This document shows positions 1 through 4,925 of a DNA stretch of 8,575 bases, one piece after another. A program made the position numbers and the translations under genes. Origin of the DNA: Hyphomicrobiales bacterium (lineage in GTDB: Bacteria; Pseudomonadota; Alphaproteobacteria; Rhizobiales; Xanthobacteraceae); the NCBI GenBank assembly GCA_021730825.1, contig JAKFYO010000050.1, forward strand, positions 1 to 8,575. Direction: 5' to 3'. The first letter of the stretch is position 1, and each line of letters opens with the position of its first letter. The notes below the pieces were generated by a model. That model worked only from the letters and a program-made list of their open reading frames with translations. It was not told the origin of the DNA and searched no databases.

Positions 1-595
1 TGTCAGGCTCGGTCAGCAGGAAATGCGTTACCGAAAGAAGCGTCGGCAGCACTGTCTCCGCGTTGAATTCTGGATCGACAGCGCGGCGCCAGTAAAGGCC
101 GTCAACCAGCGCCATCAACATGGTCGCCGCGATTTCGAGATCCACCGTCTTCGGAATGTCACCGCGCGCGACGGCCGCGCGAAGCACATTCAGCATGCCG
201 GATTTCACTTCCTGCTCGACGGTTGCATAAATCTTCGCGATCTCAGGATTGCGACGGCTTTCGGCTTTGACTTCGGTCTGGAGGCAAACCTCCTCCATCG
301 TCTCTTCGACGATGTAGTGGCGTGCGGCTGCGGCGAGTGCCGCGAAGAAATCCGGCGCTTCGACGATCGCCTGGAATTTTTCGGCGACGTCGGCGCGGTC
401 CTGCTCGGCGATACCAGCGATGATCGCTTCTTTGGAAGGGAAGTAACGGTAGAGGCTGCCGGGGCTCATCTGCGCTTCGGCGCAGATTTCCTGCATGGAA
501 GTGCCGTGGAAGCCGCTGCGGGAGAAGCAGCGCTTGGCCGCGACGAGAATTTCTTCCCGGCGGTCCATTTGAAGCTGGGCATTGGCGCGGCGCAT
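1..595 (-). CDS. TetR/AcrR-family transcriptional regulator (3' end cut by window edge)
   Basis: This is a DNA-binding repressor of the TetR/AcrR type. It is read on the minus strand from an ATG at 595-593 and stays open for 198 codons to the window edge, so only the last few residues and the stop are missing (family members are usually about 190-220 residues). The N-terminal helix-turn-helix is clear at residues 12-57: residues 33-44 contain SMQEICAEAQMS, followed by the family hallmark GSLYRYFPSKEAI. The remainder is an all-helical ligand/dimerisation domain with VDGLYWRRAVDP near residues 164-175. A GAGG about ten bases upstream supports the start. It is divergent from the tct operon, so it may control that operon, itself, or genes beyond the left edge. 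The ligand cannot be read from sequence. The long plus-strand reading frame over this region is its antisense shadow. Confidence 0.93.
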   Translation of the reverse strand, partial: MRRANAQLQMDRREEILVAAKRCFSRSGFHGTSMQEICAEAQMSPGSLYRYFPSKEAIIAGIAEQDRADVAEKFQAIVEAPDFFAALAAAARHYIVEETMEEVCLQTEVKAESRRNPEIAKIYATVEQEVKSGMLNVLRAAVARGDIPKTVDLEIAATMLMALVDGLYWRRAVDPEFNAETVLPTLLSVTHFLLTEPD

Positions 596-645
596 TGTCC
601 TTGGTCCTCGCTCAGCCGGGGGAAAAGCCCGTCTGGCTGCGTTGC

Positions 646-674
646 GGTAAAAGCGAATGAACGTTCGCTCGCAA
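646..674 (-). promoter_or_regulatory. Probable TetR-family operator overlapping a weak promoter
   Basis: Bases 653-672 form an imperfect palindrome of two 10-base half sites around a perfect GAACGTTC core; 8 of 10 positions match (GCGAATGAAC against GCGAGCGAAC for the reverse complement of the right half). TetR-family operators typically look like this. It lies 57 bases upstream of the regulator's ATG. On the minus strand TTGCGA (674-669) and TTTACC (651-646), 17 bases apart, could be the -35 and -10; both are weak matches. The palindrome would fill the spacer, the classic place for autorepression. The palindrome is seen directly; its role is inferred. Confidence 0.5.
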
Positions 675-885
675 AAGCACCCCCCAGTATTCCTGCTGGA
701 ATCTGGAGTCAAATCCGGGTTCCGGCGGGATTTTGAGGCGAGCGCATTGGGTGCGGAAAATGCTGCGGTTGCGCGGTGTTAACGGCCTTGCCCCGCTTTT
801 CGGCTTGACGGGCGGGGGCCTCAGATGGTGCCTATGATCTTCTTACCCCGCCCGCTGACGGAAGGCGGCGGAGCAATGAAAACAA

Positions 886-906
886 GGGCGCCGATATAAA
901 GCGCCC
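886..906 (+). promoter_or_regulatory. Small hairpin in the tctC leader
   Basis: GGGCGC (886-891) pairs perfectly with GCGCCC (901-906) around an AT-rich nine-base loop. It ends six bases before the tctC Shine-Dalgarno GGGAGGA (913-919), leaving that site free. It could stabilise the 5' end of the transcript. No T-tract follows, so it is not a terminator. Confidence 0.3.
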
Positions 907-924
907 GCCTTTGGGAGGACGAAA

Positions 925-1896
925 ATGCGTAAGTGGCTAATCGCCGGCGCGGGAATTCTCGCGCTCGGCATCTCCGGCGCTTCGGCGCAGAACTTTCCGA
1001 CACGTTCGGTCACCATGATGATCCCGTTCGCGGCCGGTGGCCCGACCGATACGGTCGGCCGTCTCGTTGCGGAATCGATGTCGAAGTCTCTCGGTCAGCA
1101 GGTCATTGTTGAAAATGCAGCCGGTGCCGGCGGCACGCGCGCTCCGGGTCTCGTCGTAAAGGCGGCTCCGGACGGCTACACCATTCTCCTGCACCACATC
1201 GGCATGTCCACCGCGCCGACACTTTATCGCAAGCTCGCATACAACGTGCTCAACGACTTCGAGTTCGTCGGCCTTGTCACCGACGCGCCGATGTCGCTGA
1301 TCGCCCGTCCGGGCCTTGAAGCAAAAGACCTGAAGGGTGTGCTCGAATACATCGCGAAGACCAAGGAAAAGACTTCCTATGCGAATGCCGGCATCGGCTC
1401 GGCCTCGCATCTTTGCGGCATGCTGTTGCAGGCTGCTGTGAAGCAGCAGTTCAACACGATCAACTTCAATGGCACCGGTCCGGCGATGACCGACATCCTC
1501 GGCGATCGCGTTGACCTGATGTGCGACCAGACCACCAACACCACCGGCCAGATCAAGGGCGGCAAGGTGAAGGCTTATGGCGTCACCACGAAGACCCGCG
1601 TGAAGAGCCTACCGGATCTTCCGACGCTGGATCAGGCCGGTCTGAAGGGTTTTGAAGTTGCGGTGTGGCACGGCATCTACGCGCCGAAGGGCACGCCGAA
1701 GGAAGTAGTCGCAAAACTTACGCAGGCGCTGCAGGCGGCGCTGAAGGATCCGAAAGTGATCCAGGCGTTTGCCGAACTCGGTACCGAGCCGGTTCCGCAG
1801 GATCAGGCGACCGGAGCCGCGCTGCAAGCTAAGCTGAAAGCGGAAATCGAAAAGTGGCGTCCGCTCATTCAGGCTGCCGGCCAGTTCGCGGACTGA
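925..1896 (+). CDS. tctC: Tripartite tricarboxylate transporter substrate-binding protein (TctC/Bug family)
   Basis: This periplasmic binding protein captures a small carboxylate-type solute and hands it to the TctA/TctB membrane partners. The 323 residues match the usual Bug length. A Sec signal peptide spans residues 1-21 (RK, then a hydrophobic core, ending ASA before QNFP). Family landmarks are the ligand loop PFAAGGPTD at 34-42, IVENAAGAGG at 61-70, PDGYT at 82-86, GSASHL at 158-163, NGTGPAMTDILGDRVD at 182-197, and YAPKGTP at 252-258. Cys164 and Cys200 sit in these conserved segments and could form a disulfide in the periplasm. A strong Shine-Dalgarno GGGAGGA at 913-919 fixes the start. 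It is first in the tctCBA order and is followed by a terminator-like stem-loop. The exact ligand is unknown: Bug proteins bind citrate, other di/tricarboxylates, aromatic acids, amino acids and more. Confidence 0.95.
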   Translation: MRKWLIAGAGILALGISGASAQNFPTRSVTMMIPFAAGGPTDTVGRLVAESMSKSLGQQVIVENAAGAGGTRAPGLVVKAAPDGYTILLHHIGMSTAPTLYRKLAYNVLNDFEFVGLVTDAPMSLIARPGLEAKDLKGVLEYIAKTKEKTSYANAGIGSASHLCGMLLQAAVKQQFNTINFNGTGPAMTDILGDRVDLMCDQTTNTTGQIKGGKVKAYGVTTKTRVKSLPDLPTLDQAGLKGFEVAVWHGIYAPKGTPKEVVAKLTQALQAALKDPKVIQAFAELGTEPVPQDQATGAALQAKLKAEIEKWRPLIQAAGQFAD

Positions 1897-1918
1897 TCGG
1901 CACATACTGACACAAGTT

Positions 1919-1958
1919 AATCGGCCGGATCGCGCTTCAGGGGTCCGGCCGATTTTTT
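1919..1958 (+). terminator. Intrinsic terminator/attenuator between tctC and tctB
   Basis: TCGGCCGGA (1921-1929) pairs perfectly with TCCGGCCGA (1944-1952), and AA (1919-1920) adds two pairs with the first bases of a six-T run at 1953-1958. This is a textbook Rho-independent terminator shape. It lies 22 bases after the tctC stop and 20 bases before the tctB start. Because tctB and tctA have no obvious promoter of their own, it probably terminates only part of the transcripts and so lowers membrane-subunit output relative to TctC. Confidence 0.8.
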
Positions 1959-1978
1959 AAAGTTCTCGGGGGCGGAAC

Positions 1979-2665
1979 ATGGCCAGCACAATCAGCAAAC
2001 CGACGAGTCCTCTCGCGGTAATCGTCGCGGTAATCGGCGCGGCACTTTTCGGAATTGTATTCTACCTGCGCTCGATCGAAGTGAGCTGGTACGTTTTGCT
2101 ACCGTTGATCGCAGCGTATCTCGCTGCCGCTTTCTTTATTTTTCGCCGTGACGGCGGTCTCGGCGGCGTCTCAAATCCGAAAGATTTTTACACGGGCGTG
2201 CTGCTGCTTGCCGTTTGCGGCGTGTTCGCAGCCGGTCTCGTTGAGCTTCCGCTCGGACGGATCGCGCGTCCTGGGCCGGCTTTCTTTCCGCTGATGCTGC
2301 TTGGTCTGCTCTTTATCTTCTCGATCGCAATTCTGATCAATGGCCTGCGGACGAAAGGTGAAGCTCTTACCGCGGTTCCGTGGCGCGGCCTGATCATCAT
2401 CACGGGCATGACGGTGTTCTTCGGCGCGACGATCAAGGGCCTCGGTTTTATTCCCGCCATCGTCGTGACCGCCTTCGTTAGTTGCCTCGCCACGCGCCAA
2501 TGGAACATGGTCTCCGCGGTGTCGACGGCGGCTATTCTTGCGATTTTCTCCTGGGCAATTTTCATCTGGGGCCTTGGCTTGCCGATCGCGCTTTGCGGAA
2601 CGTGGCTGCGGACCTTGCTGATTTCGCTCGGCGTCGCCGGCGAATCCATTCCTTTCTGTTATTGA
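1979..2665 (+). CDS. tctB: Tripartite tricarboxylate transporter small membrane subunit TctB, with N-terminal extension
   Basis: TctB is the small, poorly conserved inner-membrane subunit that works with TctA. The diagnostic segment RPGPAFFPLMLLGLL is at residues 97-111, and a late GLGLPIAL motif at 198-205 fits the family end. Hydrophobic segments are seen near residues 12-30, 36-55, 70-88, 101-121, 136-152, 156-170 and 178-198. The last five make the usual TctB core. The first two are an extra stretch of about 65 residues, making the protein 228 residues rather than the more common 150-180. After Met1 the next methionine is Met106, so a shorter ATG start is not available. The site upstream of the ATG (GGGGGCGGAA) is a poor Shine-Dalgarno, suggesting modest translation. 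tctA starts 15 bases after the stop. Confidence 0.88.
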   Translation: MASTISKPTSPLAVIVAVIGAALFGIVFYLRSIEVSWYVLLPLIAAYLAAAFFIFRRDGGLGGVSNPKDFYTGVLLLAVCGVFAAGLVELPLGRIARPGPAFFPLMLLGLLFIFSIAILINGLRTKGEALTAVPWRGLIIITGMTVFFGATIKGLGFIPAIVVTAFVSCLATRQWNMVSAVSTAAILAIFSWAIFIWGLGLPIALCGTWLRTLLISLGVAGESIPFCY

Positions 2666-2680
2666 GCGAGGAGAACGACG

Positions 2681-4201
2681 ATGGGCTTTCTCGCTGACTT
2701 CTTCTCGGGCATGGGCGCGAACCTCGCGCTCGGCTTCTCGCAGGCCGTAACTCTCGACAATCTGTTTTATTGTTTTGTCGGCGTGCTGCTTGGTACCGCA
2801 ATCGGCGTGCTGCCGGGTCTCGGCCCTATCGCGACGATCGCGTTGCTTCTACCGATCACGTTCAAGCTCGATCCGGTCTCCGCGCTCATCATGCTCTCGG
2901 GCATCTATTACGGCGCGCAGTATGGCGGCTCGACCACGGCAATTCTGATCAATCTGCCTGGCGAGACATCCTCGGTCGTGACCGCGATCGACGGTCACCA
3001 GATGGCAAAGAAAGGTAAAGCAGGGCTCGCGCTTTTCACTTCTGCCGTCGGGTCGTTCTTCGCCGGTACGGTCGCAACCTTCCTGATAGTCGGCTTTGCG
3101 CCTTTGCTCGCGTCGGCGGCATTGAAGTTCTCGCCGGCTGACTACTTCTCGCTGATGGTGATGGGCTTTGTTGCGGCGGTCGTGCTTGCGCAGGGCTCGC
3201 TCGTGAAAGCAATGGCGATGATTGTGCTCGGCTTGCTCATTTCAATGGTTGGCCCAAGCGAGTCCGGAGCGCCGCGCTTTACGTTCGATAATCCGGAATT
3301 CTTCGACGGCTTCGACTTCGTCGCGCTCTCTATGGGCATCTTCGGGATCGGTGAAATCATCCGCAACCTCGAAGACGATACCAAGCGCGAAGCGATCAAA
3401 TCTAAATTCTTCGATCTCATTCCGACCAAAGCCGAATTGAAAGAAATGATTCCGCCGATCCTGCGCGGCACCACTGTGGGCTCGGTACTCGGCATTCTAC
3501 CCGGTGGCGGCGCGATCCTCGGCGCTTTTGCGGCTTATTCGCTCGAGAAACGGCTTTCGAAGACGCCGCAGGATTTCGGCAAGGGCAAACTTGCCGGCGT
3601 TGCCGCGCCGGAATCGGCAAACAACGCCGGCGCGCAGGTGTCGTTCATTCCGATGCTGACGCTCGGCATTCCCTCTAACCCGGTGATGGCGCTGATGCTG
3701 GGCGCGCTCATCATTCATCGCATCGTGCCCGGTCCGACGCTCGTAACCGACCGCCCGGAATTGTTCTGGGGCGTGGTCAGTTCGATGTGGATCGGCAACT
3801 TTATGTTGCTAGTGTTGAACCTGCCGCTGATCGGCATGTGGGTGAAATTTTTGACGATTCCGTATCGTCTCTTGTTTCCCGGCATCGTCACGATCTGCTG
3901 CATCGGCGTTTATTCGGTGAGCAACAATCCGTTCGACGTGCACACGATGGCTGCCTGCGGCGTGATCGGTTACGTGCTCTTCAAGCTGGAATGCGAGCCG
4001 GCACCGCTCTTGCTAGGCTTCGTGATCGGACGCCTGATGGAGCAGTATTTCACGCGCGCGATGCAGCTTTCCTTTGGCGATGCCACGGTATTCGTGCGGG
4101 AGCCGATCAGCGCGAGCCTGCTTGCGGTGTCTGCTATCGCGCTCGTTCTGGTGCTCCTGCCGGCGATCCGGAAGAAGCGCGAAGAAGCCTTTGCAGAATA
4201 G
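2681..4201 (+). CDS. tctA: Tripartite tricarboxylate transporter large permease subunit TctA
   Basis: TctA is the large inner-membrane subunit that forms the transport path; TTT systems are secondary transporters driven by an ion gradient rather than ATP. The 506 residues match the usual length of about 500. Hydrophobic segments run throughout. The two pseudo-symmetric signature loops are clear: GVLPGLGPIATIALLLP at 42-58 and GILPGGGAILGAF at 271-283. Other conserved stretches are YGGSTTAILINLPGE at 81-95, PESANNAGA at 310-318 and TLGIPSNPVMALMLGAL at 327-343. The tail is basic/acidic and cytoplasmic (RKKREEAFAE). The GAGGAG at 2668-2673 gives a good ribosome binding site, better than that of tctB. 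It is the last gene of the operon; a long hairpin starts one base after the stop. Confidence 0.97.
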   Translation: MGFLADFFSGMGANLALGFSQAVTLDNLFYCFVGVLLGTAIGVLPGLGPIATIALLLPITFKLDPVSALIMLSGIYYGAQYGGSTTAILINLPGETSSVVTAIDGHQMAKKGKAGLALFTSAVGSFFAGTVATFLIVGFAPLLASAALKFSPADYFSLMVMGFVAAVVLAQGSLVKAMAMIVLGLLISMVGPSESGAPRFTFDNPEFFDGFDFVALSMGIFGIGEIIRNLEDDTKREAIKSKFFDLIPTKAELKEMIPPILRGTTVGSVLGILPGGGAILGAFAAYSLEKRLSKTPQDFGKGKLAGVAAPESANNAGAQVSFIPMLTLGIPSNPVMALMLGALIIHRIVPGPTLVTDRPELFWGVVSSMWIGNFMLLVLNLPLIGMWVKFLTIPYRLLFPGIVTICCIGVYSVSNNPFDVHTMAACGVIGYVLFKLECEPAPLLLGFVIGRLMEQYFTRAMQLSFGDATVFVREPISASLLAVSAIALVLVLLPAIRKKREEAFAE

Positions 4202-4229
4202 GGGTTCCGGGGGTTTTCTCCCGGAATCC
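4202..4229 (+). terminator. Strong hairpin at the end of the tct operon
   Basis: Bases 4202-4213 pair with 4218-4229 over 12 positions (two G-T wobbles) around a TTTT loop; the core is TTCCGGG with CCCGGAA. It begins directly after the tctA stop codon. No T-tract follows, so it may be a 3'-end stabiliser or a non-canonical terminator rather than a standard intrinsic one. Confidence 0.5.
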
Positions 4230-4233
4230 AAGC

Positions 4234-4262
4234 TGGACAGGGCGAGGGTGCTTTGCTATCCC
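4234..4262 (+). promoter_or_regulatory. Candidate promoter for the tRNA-Lys gene
   Basis: TGGACA (4234-4239) matches five of six bases of the sigma-70 -35 box. Exactly 17 bases later is TATCCC (4257-4262), a weak -10. The following bases are very GC-rich (CGCCCG), like the discriminators of growth-rate-controlled stable RNA promoters. Transcription would begin roughly 35 bases before the tRNA. Confidence 0.35.
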
Positions 4263-4271
4263 CGCCCGTCT

Positions 4272-4291
4272 CCGCGAGCCTAATCTCGCGG
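4272..4291 (+). other. Hairpin in the tRNA leader
   Basis: CCGCGAG (4272-4278) pairs perfectly with CTCGCGG (4285-4291) around the loop CCTAAT, ending 12 bases before the mature tRNA. If the tRNA is transcribed from the candidate promoter at 4234-4262, this stem would sit in the 5' leader removed by RNase P. It has no T-tract, so it is not called a terminator. Confidence 0.35.
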
Positions 4292-4303
4292 CCCGATTGG
4301 TGC

Positions 4304-4379
4304 GGGCGCATAGCTCAGTTGGTAGAGCAGGTGACTCTTAATCACCGGGTCCAAGGTTCGAGTCCTTGTGCGCCCACCA
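4304..4379 (+). tRNA. tRNA-Lys, anticodon CTT
   Basis: The gene is 76 bases with encoded CCA. The acceptor stem GGGCGCA (4304-4310) pairs perfectly with TGCGCCC (4369-4375); discriminator A at 4376 and CCA at 4377-4379. The D stem is GCTC/GAGC (4313-4316, 4325-4328). The anticodon stem is GGTGA/TCACC (4330-4334, 4342-4346) with loop CTCTTAA, so the anticodon is CTT (4337-4339), reading AAG lysine codons. The T stem is CAAGG/CCTTG around TTCGAGT. All arms are intact, so it should be functional. Its 3' half is of the sort used as an attachment site by integrases, but I see no second copy of it in the window. Confidence 0.98.
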
Positions 4380-4633
4380 AACTTTTCAGTCATTTAGCGG
4401 CATTCTTCGCTGCACAATTCGCGGTTTACGAACCGCTCACCTGTTCCAGATGGTGATGTGCACCTGCTTCAAACCTTCGATCGCAGGCGGTCGCGGTTTA
4501 CACCGCCAGGATTTCGCCAACGATATTCGCGAGCGCAGGATAACCGCAACAACACCTAAAAAGCCTCGGATGCATACGGCACAAGACTCCGGAAAATTAG
4601 GAAAGAAGCGCGAGTAATCGACCGTACAACCTC

Positions 4634-4680
4634 ACCGCTCTGAAGCTTTAAAGCAGCGGTCTGGCTGCCTCGTGGCGGCC
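4634..4680 (+). other. Two adjacent hairpins, possible structured RNA
   Basis: The first hairpin pairs ACCGCT (4634-4639) with AGCGGT (4655-4660), with an inner GCT/AGC stem capped by TTAA and a five-base bulge. Only two bases later GGCTGCC (4663-4669) pairs with GGCGGCC (4674-4680), seven pairs with one wobble, around TCGT. No T-tract follows. Such stacked stems fit a small RNA or a leader element, but conservation would be needed to tell. Confidence 0.3.
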
Positions 4681-4787
4681 GCAAATATTCTCATCCGACG
4701 GATTCTAGGTCCCCAATTCCATAGAAGGAGACGCAAAGAACTTTGAAGGCAAAAAGCTGAATGCTCATAAAATGGGCAGCAAAACGT

Positions 4788-4830
4788 GAATTGTATGCAA
4801 TTCGGGACGGCTACGCTCCTGCTCTAAAAT
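4788..4830 (+). promoter_or_regulatory. Candidate promoter and operator for the ABC transporter operon
   Basis: TAAAAT at 4825-4830 matches five of six bases of the -10 box; no good -35 is seen at the right spacing (TCGGGA at 4802-4807 is the best, three of six). A perfect palindrome GAATTG-TATG-CAATTC at 4788-4803 overlaps that -35 position, where a repressor or activator could bind. A start here would give a leader of about 90 bases containing both the 4844-4860 and 4896-4918 inverted repeats. Confidence 0.3.
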
Positions 4831-4843
4831 CTTCATGTTATTG

Positions 4844-4860
4844 GAATCTCTAAGAGATTC
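4844..4860 (+). promoter_or_regulatory. Perfect 7-base inverted repeat in the ABC operon leader
   Basis: GAATCTC (4844-4850) and GAGATTC (4854-4860) are perfect inverted copies separated by TAA. As DNA this is operator-like; as RNA it is a seven-pair stem with a three-base loop. It lies 65 bases upstream of the binding-protein start. Confidence 0.35.
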
Positions 4861-4895
4861 GCCGCGGCCGAAATTGGCACGCTGTTCGCAATAGC

Positions 4896-4918
4896 TCCTC
4901 CGAGTTGGATTCGGAGGA
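4896..4918 (+). promoter_or_regulatory. Hairpin that sequesters the Shine-Dalgarno of the ABC binding protein
   Basis: TCCTCCGA (4896-4903) pairs perfectly over eight bases with TCGGAGGA (4911-4918) around the seven-base loop GTTGGAT. The right arm contains the whole Shine-Dalgarno GGAGGA (4913-4918), seven bases before the ATG at 4926. In the folded RNA the ribosome binding site would be closed, which suggests translational control by temperature, a small RNA, a protein or a ligand. The pairing is seen directly; regulation is inferred. Confidence 0.55.
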
Positions 4919-4925
4919 CTGGGTA

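Larger units (their letters stand above)
596..924. other. Divergent intergenic region between the regulator and tctC
   Basis: These 329 bases hold the operator-like palindrome (653-672) and the leader of tctC, and no convincing gene. On the plus strand a good -10-like TATGAT is at 833-838 and a -35-like TTGACG at 805-810. They are 22 bases apart, too far for a standard sigma-70 promoter, so the tctC start point is not settled. CCCCGC (791-796) and GCGGGG (812-817) could pair across the -35-like element. A tiny reading frame, MKTRAPI, at 876-899 has only a poor ribosome binding site and ends 25 bases before tctC; I do not call it a gene. No second copy of the GAACGTTC core is near tctC. Confidence 0.5.
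4380..4925. other. Long gene-free region with many inverted repeats
   Basis: I find no convincing gene in these roughly 545 bases on either strand. GC by hand count is about 51%, falling to about 40% at 4741-4860, against about 60% in the flanking genes. It holds several hairpins or palindromes: GCGGTT/AACCGC around TACG (4421-4436), GGCGGT/ACCGCC (4486-4507), the tandem hairpins 4634-4680, and the sites at 4788-4803, 4844-4860 and 4896-4918. The 11-base word TCGCGGTTTAC occurs twice (4419-4429, 4491-4501). A good Shine-Dalgarno, GAAGGAGA (4724-4731), has no real gene after it. It is followed only by a five-codon TTG frame (4743-4760) and, abutting its stop, a 30-codon ATG frame (4761-4853) without homology I recognise. 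The right-hand third is probably the promoter and leader of the ABC transporter. Confidence 0.6.

Noticed and set aside
23..736. A 237-codon plus-strand reading frame
   Set aside because: It is antisense to the TetR-family gene, whose helix-turn-helix is unmistakable on the minus strand. The plus-strand translation has no recognisable domain and is Arg/Gly-rich as expected of a shadow.
805..838. TTGACG and TATGAT as a sigma-70 promoter for tctC
   Set aside because: The two boxes are 22 bases apart, too far for a normal promoter; kept only as a note in the intergenic entry.
876..899. Seven-codon leader frame (MKTRAPI) before tctC
   Set aside because: The ribosome binding site is poorly spaced and the peptide has no run of regulatory codons; chance is the simplest explanation.
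4253..4456. A 67-codon frame containing RIAQLVEQVTLNHRVQGSSPCAPT
   Set aside because: This peptide is a conceptual translation of the tRNA-Lys gene, a well-known spurious call.
4366..4617. An 83-codon frame starting within the tRNA
   Set aside because: It begins inside the tRNA 3' end, has no ribosome binding site and no recognisable domain.
4400..4630. A minus-strand open stretch ending in QVHITIWNR with a hydrophobic segment
   Set aside because: It has no ATG start or Shine-Dalgarno and is under 60 codons; probably chance, though a gene remnant cannot be excluded.
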